Source: Argyresthia goedartella (Eukaryota > Arthropoda > Insecta > Lepidoptera > Argyresthiidae). From it: 64,000 nucleotides of DNA. The notes below the pieces were generated by a model. The model worked only from the letters and a program-made list of their open reading frames with translations. It did no database searches and was not told the DNA's origin. The DNA lies in NCBI GenBank assembly GCA_949825045.1, contig OX463824.1, positions 32,272,001 through 32,336,000 of the forward strand, read 5' to 3'. Shown here piece after piece: positions 55,147-64,000 of the stretch. Both the position numbers and the translations under genes were made by a program. Position 1 is the first letter of the stretch, and each line of letters opens with the position of its first letter.

Positions 55147-55150
55147 TTCT
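55147..55150. other. Empty target site of the unit 1 LINE-D
   Basis: TTCT within AAGATTCTCGCG occurs once here. It occurs on both sides of the LINE-D in unit 1 (36,921-36,924 and 41,739-41,742). Confidence 0.85.
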
Positions 55151-55700
55151 CGCGATTATTAAGATGATCAAAAACAAATTCCTGCACTGCACAATCATGG
55201 TAGATAAGGTTATCCTCGCGCTGACGCATAAGTCGAATGAACTACGCATACTCTCATGTTAAGCCATCGGGCTGAGAACCAAAATACATGAGCTTTTGGA
55301 CCTTGTCGCTTTTGATGAATTGTCTTTCGATTTAATAGCCATTTGTGAGACCAGATTGACTGATAATATCACTCTTATTAACCCTGGGTATGCATGCCAT
55401 TGCCAAGGCAAAAAATATGGTGCAGGTCAACGTGTTGCACTACTAGTAAAGTCAGACGAAGATCATACTCGAATTTCTGTCCTCAAAACTAAAAACCTCA
55501 ATATCCGGAAAAACACAAAAAAGAAATAACAGTATATCAATCACCCAACCTACCTTTTGAAACTGATGATCTGGAAGTTTTACTCAAAACGGATAGGCAC
55601 GTTCTAGTGATGGGCTACCTTAATGCTAAAAATACTGATTGGGATTCTCCTGCTATCAATGCTCAACTTGTCGCACATATTATAACGGCATAAATAGCTA
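55151..55700 (+). pseudogene. Jockey ORF2 endonuclease fragment, copy 2
   Basis: The frame 55,296-55,529 reads MDLVAFDELSFDLIAICE then TRLTDNITLINPGYACH. Later pieces give HVLVMGYLNAKNTDWDS, where the catalytic GD of unit 1 is GY. A 12-base gap relative to unit 1 lies near 55,662. Confidence 0.8.
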
Positions 55701-55729
55701 AGGTCGAGCCACCGCTGTCAGAAAGCTAT

Positions 55730-55780
55730 GACATCTCTTTTGGGGTTAGATATATTCTATCTACCCCCAAAAGAGATGTC
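55730..55780. other. Hairpin with loop TATTC (flipped relative to unit 1)
   Basis: Arms 55,730-55,752 and 55,758-55,780 match those at 42,330 with one mismatch (GGGGT for GGGGG). The loop TATTC is the reverse complement of GAATA. Confidence 0.95.
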
Positions 55781-58244
55781 CCGATTCAGCTGTGAAAATG
55801 TCAAGTCAAGAATGATAAGTCTGAATTTCTCGTTTCTTGAAAAATTCGTTAGATGTACAATAGTTGAACGGAAGATTGGTTCAGGAAGTTAAAGTTTCAA
55901 GTTAAACAGAGAAAGCATGTATGCCCGCAAGCCGGTATTTCGCATCAGTTAGCGGTGTTTTGCGCCAGATCGATCTTTGTTATAATTTGTGTACTGGTAC
56001 CATTTATTTTTTTGTATATATGGGCGCTTGGAGCTTCTTTCACGTGATCGACCACAATTTATAATATTTGTTTGGGATATCGTATGGTTATTCGTCGTAG
56101 TGTTACGACGTGAGTACTCAATGATATTTCATGTGCTCGCTAGTAGCGGCTTTAGTGGCTCCAATTATATAATTAGTTCACGGCAATAACGATCCAAATA
56201 GACCGGGTTTACACAATTGCCATTTGATTTTCCGAAATGGGTCTGAACTAGCGGTTTCCTCAAAAGGTCCGTAACGTTTTGAAACCTTCAACTCTGCGCA
56301 ATTCGAGCTGGATGTTATCGAAACGTTTTCTTTAGTGCTTTAGAGATCTAACCCTCTCCACAACGAGTTACGTACTTCGGAAAATACCGATTCAGGTACC
56401 TCGTTTACCTCAACACGCCTCGACTGAGCACAGCAAAATAAATGGCGTGACACAATCCACCACGTTAGATCTCCCAGCGAAATTGACATTTAATTTAAAG
56501 ATGCAACTTGAATCAAAACGATCCAAGGCAAGGCAAAATATCTACCCGTCCCTAAACAATGAACTTTAGACTGTAATTTGATCTCTTCGCGCGTCCCCGA
56601 CAACACTCAAATGTCAAAGATATCAACAGAATAGGTTATCTGAGTTGACAACGTTTATACTTTGTTCTGAATTTGTTATTTTCATCCGCGGAACCCCATC
56701 GATCAAACAGTCTCCCTATGCCTTGACAACCTAGGTTTAGCCTCAACTAAACTCCTGTCTAGCCTAGTCTAAAATCCTAGTGTTATACCACGTCCATCAT
56801 CGACACCACTCGAAGATGGTTGTGTGTGAATTGAATGTGCTTGTATGTTTAACGACTTATGTGTGTGGGAATTTCAAAACTCGCTACACGAAGGGATTGA
56901 GGAAAGGATTAACCCGCGAATTTCCTAAGAGCTAATCCAGGAACCCTATGGTGAAGGAAAAAGGAAATTAGGGTCGCACCAAGCCCAGACTCAGACTTTG
57001 ATCAAAATTACCTAAAAGTTCTTATCTAACGACCCAAGGATAGTTTTGGAATTTGGGTAGGTTGATTTAAAGGATAGGAACCGATGTATATCTCGGCGCT
57101 TCAGACACACACGAAAATCCACTGTAGCACGCAATCACAAATCTTCCAGTTCCAGACGCGTAAAACAGCAGACCAAACTGTTCAGATTAACCAAAGACAC
57201 GTGTACCACAGTGGTTTGACGTACGGACTGCTCCCCTTTTCCACCCCCGCACTCGTATTTATAGGAGCCCCACATGGGTGAGATGGCGTCCTACCCCGCA
57301 AATACTGACCAAGCGCAAGCTTCTTATCATTAACTACACAGGGTCTAGTTTCAATCAAACATGCCCTGCACGTCCGCTGTCTACAATATTGTGTATGCAT
57401 AGTTCCTATAATCAACCATCGGTTATCACTCAAGTCATTTGGTATTGCCGATACACAAAATTTGTCGATCGCTGGCTATAAAGCGGTTGCAATTAATTAA
57501 GCCTGACTGCCCGACCGCTAGCGTCTAAGACAAAGATCACTGGAAAAATATGCAAACCCGTGATGTCAGACTCACCACAACGTAATAATCAATCGCAATT
57601 GTATATTTGCAGTCAACACATTAGCTTTCTCCGTATAGTTCCATAAGCACCTTCCATTATTTAGTTATCAATAATTTATTCAGCGCGCAGCCAAATCGGC
57701 TCTGATTCCTACACATTTCGCAGGAATGAGACAAAAAAAATCGGACCCGACTTCTTTTCCCCGAAATAAACTACGTTCTCAGGCTCATTTCTTGCCAACT
57801 TACTTCGAATTACTCGATAACCCAAGCGTTAAATGAACTGACTCTTGTATTCAATGTGTGTACCATTACAGCCCCCTCCCAGACCTTGAGACACTGTGTA
57901 TCTCAGTTAACCATGGCGCAAGGATCTCATTACCACAATGCTAACCCATGCTTTGTCCATATCTACTCTATATGCACGGACATCTCAAATCATTTACACA
58001 GACCAATGAATCTGTCAATTATGCATATAATATTTACACAAATCGATTGAGCTCTCTCCTTCCTTATCTTATTTATCTACCTAACTATACAACCTCGCAC
58101 ACCCGCACCTTATCCTAATTCGTATTACTATATATATATATATATATATATATATTTCCTAAAACATGCAAGATCCTTAAATCTACAAGGTAGTTACTCA
58201 AATTTACAGACTAAAGCTTACTTATATAACTTTTATACACTATC
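55781..58244 (-). mobile_element. Gypsy 3' non-coding region and probable LTR, copy 2
   Basis: Counterpart of 42,381-44,835, with the same minus-strand TATAAATA (57,256-57,263) and purine run (about 58,051-58,067). The (TA)n run at 58,130-58,155 is longer than in unit 1. Confidence 0.5.
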
Positions 58245-59270
58245 TTATTTGTCTACGCCCTTATTCGTCCTCACATAATACCTGGCTATATTTATAGTAT
58301 TGTAGTTACCCAATATCTCATTTGAAACCGGATCTACTAAAGTATAACAGTTCGGATATACCACTGCCGAAATAACATAAGGCCCTTTATACAACAATGA
58401 AAATTTCCGCATGATTTTATGTTCTTTATATGAACGCACAAAAGTCTTGATTTTCACATAATCACCTATACGATAGACTTCTAACTTACGCCGCTTGTCT
58501 GCCTGTCGCTTACGTCGTTCACTCGAAATTTTAGAGTTCTCTATCGCTATATTCCGCACCTGTTCCGTATCTCGCACACTATGACCTAATAACCATTCAT
58601 CGCCTAATTCTTTGTCAATGGTTAAAGGTTCCCGCCTACCAAACGCCAACTCATTAGGAGCGAATCCGGTGCTCGTCTGTTCGATATTATTGGAGCAATT
58701 TTCAATGTCCGGTAACGCGTCGACCTAACTTCGATTACTTCCGCCGCAATAGGTTCTAATTAGTCGACCTAGCTCACGATTCATTCTTTCCACGCTATTA
58801 GAATTTGGACAATACACCGATGTATGAGTGACCCGAATCCCTAGCTGTTTGAGACCATATTCCCAAACTTTCGATATGAACTGAGGTCCATTGTCTGTGA
58901 TTATAGTTTCGATAGGTATTTCCCTATGAAATCTCTTTGTACAAGCGAGCAGGCTCCTACCTGTCGCTTTCCGCATTGGATACAATTTTATCACCTTACT
59001 GTACACGTCTTGAATCACTTATATATATTGATATCCGAATTTACTTACGGGCAATGGCCCATAAAGGTCCGAGAAAACTTTTTCACCCAACTTTTCCACC
59101 AACACCGGTGTACAAGAACCAACGGTATTGTTAGTACTTGGTTTGACCTTTTGACATATGTCACAACTTCTTATCACCGTGTTAATCACCCTACTCATAT
59201 GAAGAAAGTAATATATGTCCTTCATCAGTGCTAATATTTTTTATCTGCCGTAGTTTCTTCTTCATGTATG
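58245..59270 (-). pseudogene. Gypsy integrase, copy 2
   Basis: Zinc-binding piece SRVINTVIRSCDICQKVK, core FSDLYGPLPVSKFGYQYI, stop, VIQDVYSKVIKLYP, TIITDNGPQFISKVWEYG, SVERMNRELGRLIRTYC, stop, then the C-terminal domain with GDYVKIKTFVRS. Both stops are shared with 44,836-45,874. Unlike copy 1 it continues rightward into the pol linker and RNase H. Confidence 0.92.
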
Positions 59271-59449
59271 TGTAATATTAGTTCCTCCTGTAATGATTCC
59301 GGAATCACTAACAACCGTACGTTCCGCTTCGGCACGTGAAAATATAACGTATCACCTACCAGCTTGTAATTATCAAACCCTCTCGTGTCCGCATCTACCA
59401 CCCCACGTCTGATACAATCGCTAATTCGAATTAACCGCTCATCTTCGCT

Positions 59450-59897
59450 TTATAATCTCGCAATGTCCCGTAAACTCGAAATAACACTTGCGGTATTCGA
59501 TGCCTGAAACCAGAATATTCCCGGCTGAGCATTTATACTGACATTCATACATCCATGACCCGCTGTGTGCCTGCTTAGCGTGTCGGCAATTTGATTGTCA
59601 ACCCCACGCACATACTCTATGTTGTAATCGAATTGCTCCAAAAACATAATCTACCTAGTTACGCGTGCCCCCAATAAAGTCCACGACTTAATGAACGTCA
59701 AACTCTTATGATCTGTTCTAATAACAACCTTTTCTCCTCGCAAATATATCTCAAATCGCTTTAAAGTATATATGACCGCATACATTTCCTGTTCGCTTAC
59801 AGACCATCTCGTTTATGCTCCTCGAAATGCTTGCGAACAAAAACCTATAATTCGTTCCTGGCCCAAATCATCTAATTGATAAACGTAAGCGCTGGCG
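59450..59897 (-). pseudogene. Gypsy RNase H, cut by a LINE insertion
   Basis: From the insertion point leftward the frame reads DASAYVYQLDDLGQERIIGF with the catalytic D of the DAS box. After one TAA come TRWSVSEQEMYAVIY (glutamate block), VVIRTDHKSLTFIKSW and FLEQFDYNIEYVRGVDNQIADTLSRH. Its N-terminal strand lies beyond the LINE at 61,056-61,125. Confidence 0.85.
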
Positions 59898-61055
59898 TCG
59901 CATTAAACATAATACGCCTTTCCTTGGTGAAATTGACTAACATAGTGTTGTTTGCTGATGATACTTCACTGGTCTTCAAAATTGAAAGACAAAAAGAAGA
60001 TTTTGATGATGTCAATAGAGTATTATCTTTAACCTTGAATTGGTTCACAGTTAACAATTTATTGTTAAATGCTGGTAAAACCAAATGTATCAAATTCTCA
60101 CTTCCAAATGTCAGGCAAGTTGGGACTAGTTTAGTGTTGGACGGCAATACGTTAGAATTAGTAAATGACACGAAGTTTCTTGGAATAACCATTGATAACA
60201 AATTGCATGGGGACCCCACATAGAAAAATTGGCTGGTAAATTAAGTTCTGCGGCTTACGCTGTTAGGAACATCAGACAAAACACGGATGTGGCTACATCT
60301 AGGCTAGTATATTTTAGTTACTTTCATAGTGTCATGTCCATGTGTCCTATGTGTGGTATCTTGTTATGGGGGAAAGCAGCGGATATTTAAACTATTTTTA
60401 TTTTACAGAAAAGAGCTATTCGAGCAATTTATAATTTAAAACGCACAGACTCCTTAAGACAGCTTTTTAAAGAAATTGACATACTAACTGTAGCTAGTCA
60501 ATTTATTTTCGAAAATATAATGTACGTACGCAAGAACCTTACAAAATTTCCCAAACTTAGCGATAGCTGTAATGTTAACCTAAGAAATAATCACAGACTA
60601 CTTGCGCCCCGGTTTAGACTCGGGAAGGTTAGCAATTCTTTCAACGGTCAATGCATTCTCTATTACAACAAGATACCTCTGGAGATCTTGAAATTGCCAT
60701 TTGAGCAATTTAAAAAGCATGTTAAAGCGACTTTGTCGAAAAAGGGATATTACAATGTTCAAGATTACTTAAATGATGGGTCTGTATGGGGTTAATCTGG
60801 CTCAATACAGACCTTGCTGTTAATATTTTTTTAATTATTTATTCCTGCTTATTAATTATGATAATGACTAAATATTATATTTTGTATTAGTTAAACATAA
60901 GCAATTTTTAAAAAGAGATCTAAAAATCAATCTGTGGGAGTTTCTATGCCCTTCTTCTCCCACAGTGGTCCAATGTAGAGAAGTGGCAAAAAATGACGAT
61001 TGCTAAGTATATGTAAATATCTACAGTAATAAAGACTTGGAATTGGGAATTTGGA
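59897..61055 (+). mobile_element. LINE-K, 5'-truncated, inserted in gypsy RNase H
   Basis: It begins near CATAATACGCC. Its coding sequence includes VLFADDTSLVFKIERQKED with the catalytic aspartates, NWFTVNNLLLNAGKTKC, FLGITIDNKL, a frameshift at HGDPT (60,205), a stop near 60,390, and the C-terminus KKGYYNVQDYLNDGSVWG (60,795). The 3' hairpin is at 60,932-60,965 and the end AATAAAGACTTGG at about 61,028. It is very close to the copy at 9,000-10,050, but retains the FADD box that copy has lost. Confidence 0.88.
60932..60965 (+). other. LINE-K 3' UTR hairpin, second copy
   Basis: CTGTGGGAG (60,932-60,940) pairs with CTCCCACAG (60,957-60,965). The loop is TTTCTATGCCCTTCTT. Confidence 0.7.
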
Positions 61056-61125
61056 ATTTTCCCGCCAATGACTGACTCAATATTATACTTTCTGAAAATT
61101 ATTTTTTTATCTCGTCAAAAGCACT

Positions 61126-62301
61126 CTACACGTGTGCACTCCAAACGAACTTAACTCCAGACCGTAAGAAATTGTATAATGGTTGCGTTAGCGTTCCAAA
61201 TTTTTTTATGAATCTCCGAAAGTAATTTATGAACCCCAAAGCCGCTCTCAATTGCCTGACACTTTTGGGTGATGGACATAATTTGAGTGTTTCGACTTTG
61301 TCCGGGTCCATCTCTAAACCATGTGTAGACAAAATATGCCCCAATAACTTGACCCTTTTTTGTGCGAACTCGCATTTTTTTAGTTTGCATGTGAAGCCCG
61401 CGTCTTTCAATTTACTCAGAACCGTGTCCACTTGAGACAAATGTTGATCGATGTCACCCTCAGTTAAAATCGCCAAATCGTCAACAAAATTTAAACAATA
61501 TGACCTAACCTCTGGCCCTAGGATTAAGTCCATCGCCCTCGAAAATGAACCCACACTGGTTTTCAACCCCTGAGGTAAAACGTTGTAAACGTAACTTCTG
61601 CCTTGATATACAAAACCCTTGTATCGTTTAGATTCATCTGATAATGGTATAGAAAAGTACGCATCTTTGACATCGATGACCGCTATGTAAATTATCCTGT
61701 GACCCGACTGCAATATCTCACTCATTAAAGGTGTAGTTTCAACTTCCCCAACCATTCCCGTGTTTAATTGTCGCGCATCGAGTAATATCCGAACCTCCCC
61801 TGACTTCTTTAGTGCACAAGTCAATGGACTGCTGAAATCCGTAGATTGCCTGCTAATAATACCTATCTGTTCCATTTCTTTCAATCGTTTTGTTACTTTA
61901 TCGCGATACGCGAACGGTATGGGATAGCTTCGTTTTACGAAAGGCGTTTCATCTCTCATTTTTATCTCATGTATATATTTATTTGTCCGACCTACCCTAT
62001 CGCTAAACAACTCTGCATGTTTATTTAACACCGGCAATAACTTTGTTTTGTGTTCAACAGGTATTGATGAATTATTCACATATTCCTCTATCATATTTCT
62101 ACTGGTATCTTGGTCCTGTACTTCCATTGTACAACAACAAGCTTCCTGATCGGGCCCCGTACCTAATGGTATTTCACACATCCGCCCGGCGTTTCGTATA
62201 ATTAGCCTCTTATTTCCCTCACACATTAAACAGGCTCGCGTCTGTTGTATAAAATCAAACCATAAAATTAAATCTTTAGGCACCCTTGTTAATACTAGCA
62301 T
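61126..62301 (-). pseudogene. Gypsy reverse transcriptase (continuous 391-codon frame)
   Basis: The RT makes the element's cDNA from a tRNA primer. The frame has the linker with KYIHEIKMRDETPFVKRSYP, the fingers FSSPLTCALKKSGEVRILLD with R/D box, palm aspartate IIYIAVIDVKDAYFSIPL, YNVLPQGLKTSVGSFSRAM, and the active site SYCLNFVDDLAILTEG. The thumb LGHILSTHGLEMDPDKVE and the RNase H linker LRAALGFINYFRRFIKKFG follow. The catalytic residues are present. The frame ends at a stop after FVWSAHV, where coding resumes as FDEIKK toward the LINE insertion. It is separated from the protease by a TAA at 62,338. Confidence 0.93.
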
Positions 62302-62337
62302 TGGAGTATCGATAACGCATTCACCTATTGTTAATGG

Positions 62338-62826
62338 TTACGTGACTAACTTATCCACCTTCTCTTTACTGACCCCAAACGCACCTGTGATTCTCAAACT
62401 TGGGATCGGTATTTCCGTTGGTTTTCCCAATTGCCTGCATACTTCATCATACACTCCCCGACTTATTACACTAACTTCGCTCCCCGAATCAATCAAACTT
62501 CTTACAACAATATTTCCAATACACACATCTATCTCAGGTAATGTCAATGTACTACATAGATCGCGTCCACACTCAGTCGAATCGTCGTCTCTGAATATCA
62601 TATGTAATCGCCTGTCATTCCGGTCTCTACAATCCAAGCTCATTTTTTCATCTAAACACACGGCATATCCATGCGCTTTATGCGCTAGTAATTGAATAAA
62701 TTCATTCACACCCACAATCGAATCCAAATTACACAAATCATACAGTCTATGCTCTCTTTCAATTTGATCGGCTGTCCATCCAAAGCGTAATAAATATCTG
62801 AGCGCGAACGACCCGCGCGAGTCCAC
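62338..62826 (-). pseudogene. Gypsy protease, start of pol in -1 frame
   Basis: The frame has a helical N-terminal part (LRYLLRFGWTADQIEREHRL), then IDVCIGNIVVRSLIDSGSEVS with the D-S-G protease active site, and SLRITGAFGVSKEK. It has no good ATG of its own. It overlaps the end of gag and is reached by a -1 shift at the A AAA AAC site at 62,829-62,835. A TAA at 62,338 separates it from RT, where related elements have continuous coding. Confidence 0.85.
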
Positions 62827-63034
62827 TAGTTTTTTGAATTCTGATTTATCGCATTATTCCTGTCACTTGAACTTTGCCCTGCCTCTGTATTATCTGAACT
62901 ATCATTGCCCCTTTGGAACTCTATTGCCTTGAAACTAGCCTGAGGCTGTCTACCTCTACCGCGAAAATAACCGCGAGCGCGCGTCCCAAATTCGCTTCGT
63001 GCCTTTGTTCCCGCGTTATAATTATTCCTACGAC
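62826..63034 (-). pseudogene. Gypsy gag C-terminus
   Basis: The minus frame is open from the LINE border to a TAG at 62,826-62,828. It has an Arg/Gly box, ARGYFRGRGRQPQ, then a Ser/Asn/Gln-rich tail ending NQNSKN. RGG-type boxes replace zinc knuckles in some gypsy gags, and knuckles are not visible in the part present. The rest of gag is displaced by the LINE at 63,035 or lies outside the window. Confidence 0.7.
62829..62835 (-). promoter_or_regulatory. -1 ribosomal frameshift slippery heptamer A AAA AAC
   Basis: On the minus strand the gag frame reads AAT TCA AAA AAC TAG. The heptamer A AAA AAC is in the correct phase (X XXY YYZ) and the zero-frame stop follows at once. Slipping back one base gives AAA CTA GTG GAC TCG, which is exactly the pol frame. 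A downstream pseudoknot was not evaluated. Confidence 0.7.
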
Positions 63035-64000
63035 TCTAAATCTAATAAAACTCTTATGATATGTGGAGACTTCAATGTAAATTTATTAGAAAGTTACTCC
63101 CTTAGTACGAGACTAACTAACTTATTTAATTCTCACAACTTAAAGCCACTTTTCATGGAACCTACTCGAATAACTGAAACCTCAGCAAATTGTATAGACA
63201 ATATATTTGCTTATCCAAATGAAAAAATTGTACTTAAAAAATTATAAGTAATTTAAAGTCAGACCATTTAGGTCAATACATTAGACTAGAAATTCAACTT
63301 AAAAAAAGTTCTACAAGAAAGATACAATACATACCTGTGACTGCACATCGGTTTGAAAGGTTTAAATTGAATTGGGATAGCAAACTACCTATCAATTACT
63401 CTAATAATAACCCTAATGAGTCATATTGTTTTTTTTTTTACAAATTCAGCAATGCGTTCAATGTAGTATTTACTACCAGATCGATTGTGGTCTCAGACAA
63501 ACTTAACTTTAGTAAGTGGGCCAAAGTAGGTATACTTAAAAGTAGACAAAATTTATATGAATTATATAGTGAAAAACAATGGAATTATAGTGAAGAGTTC
63601 ATGGATAAAGTAAAAAAGTACTCAAAAATCTTTAAAAAAGTTTGTCACATTGCAAAATCAAATTATATCAAATCTAAAATAAGAAAAAGTGATAACAAAA
63701 TTAAATCAACTTGGGATTTAATTAAAAGTGAGACTGGAAAGGTCAGTATTAAAAACAATGAATATGAATTAAAAATTAATGATATTACTTTCAAAAATGA
63801 TATTGATGTAGCTAAAGCGTTTGTTTTTTTTTTTACTGACATCCCAATCTCTACTAAAAAGTCTTTAGACTCTTTCAAAGTAGTCGCTGAATCTTTGCTA
63901 AAAGACTTTGTACCTAGATGTGAAAATCAATTCTCGTGTAATTATGTAGATGATAAAGATATTATTAAAGCCTTTAAATCAATAAATGTTAAGAAAACTG
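63035..64000 (+). mobile_element. LINE-K-related element inserted in gypsy gag, runs off the window
   Basis: Starting near TCTAAATCTAATAAAACTC, the frame gives LMICGDFNVNLLESYSL (GDFN block of the endonuclease), FMEPTRITETSANCIDNIF and, after a stop at 63,245, SDHLGQYIRLEI (catalytic SDH block). It continues into the RT linker (KWAKVGILKSRQNLYELY, then STWDLIKSETGKV), matching 7,758-8,340. It is 5'-truncated at the endonuclease. Stops at 63,245 and nearby mark it as a pseudogene. The RT core lies beyond 64,000. Confidence 0.85.

Larger units (their letters stand above)
45893..59279. repeat. Unit 2 of the duplicated block
   Basis: This unit matches 24,120-45,874 in order and orientation over the shared parts. 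At its right end the gypsy element continues without a break past 59,279, while unit 1 is cut there, so unit 2 carries the original right context. Unit 2 lacks the full-length LINE-D and the BEL LTR piece. Confidence 0.95.
58245..63034 (-). mobile_element. Ty3/gypsy element, minus strand, with LINE insertions
   Basis: Right to left the element has the gag C-terminus (63,034-62,826), protease (62,826-62,338), RT (62,301-61,126), RNase H (interrupted at about 59,897-61,055 by a LINE; continues 59,895-59,450) and integrase (59,225-58,245). Order and the FVDD-type RT active site identify Ty3/gypsy. A second LINE entered gag at about 63,035, so the 5' LTR and most of gag lie outside the window. 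At least five stops are present, so it is inactive. Confidence 0.93.

Noticed and set aside
59872..60219. A 115-codon minus-strand frame
   Set aside because: It is the antisense of the LINE-K RT segment with FADD on the plus strand.

Overview
The window looks like Lepidopteran (moth or butterfly) nuclear DNA made almost entirely of transposable-element remains. I found no host gene, rRNA, CRISPR array or prokaryotic signal. Evidence for Lepidoptera: a tRNA-derived SINE with the usual lepidopteran body (18,240-18,475); the interspersed repeat that runs from a CTGT-rich stretch to an end reading GTACGGAACC...GCGAGTCCGACTCGCAC (688-930, 3,990-4,330); and the mixture of CR1/Jockey-type LINEs, BEL/Pao and Ty3/gypsy elements. 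Labels LINE-K, LINE-D, LINE-B and LINE-M are mine, for families that recur here.

Layout. 1-371 is a (CAAA)n microsatellite. 372-4,886 is non-coding repeat debris with one LINE C-terminal relic. 4,887-10,052 is a long LINE-K element (ORF1 with coiled coil and esterase-like domain, ORF2 with endonuclease and RT), interrupted in ORF1 by a solo BEL LTR. 10,849-15,896 is a minus-strand BEL/Pao element with a 5-bp target duplication and an almost completely deleted right LTR. 16,030-17,010 is a collapsed plus-strand BEL relic, followed by unidentified Cys-rich reading frames ending in a hairpin (17,110-17,719). 18,240-20,110 holds a SINE, an unidentified remnant and a decayed LINE. 20,222-24,087 is an internally deleted minus-strand LTR element with two matching LTRs.

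The main structural feature is a head-to-tail pair of near-identical units, 24,120-45,874 and 45,893-59,279. Each carries, in order: a LINE-M fragment, a LINE-K tail, a LINE-D tail, a MITE-like repeat, LINE-B, pieces of an old Jockey ORF1/ORF2, and the 3' half of a gypsy element. Unit 1 is longer mainly because it holds a full-length LINE-D (36,925-41,738), whose empty site is visible in unit 2, and a second LINE-D (26,824-30,765) in place of other sequence. The pair could be a genuine recent tandem duplication or two haplotypes joined during assembly.

58,245-63,034 is the fuller gypsy element (minus: gag end, protease, RT, RNase H, integrase). It carries two LINE-K-type insertions (about 59,897-61,055, and 63,035 to the window end) and a classical A AAA AAC slippery heptamer at its gag-pol junction.

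Nothing here forms a cellular pathway. The elements are linked as nested insertions whose order gives a relative history. The features most worth following up are the paired hairpins with a flipped loop, the covarying LINE 3' hairpin, the 52-base perfect palindrome, the gag-pol slippery site and the unidentified Cys-rich frames.
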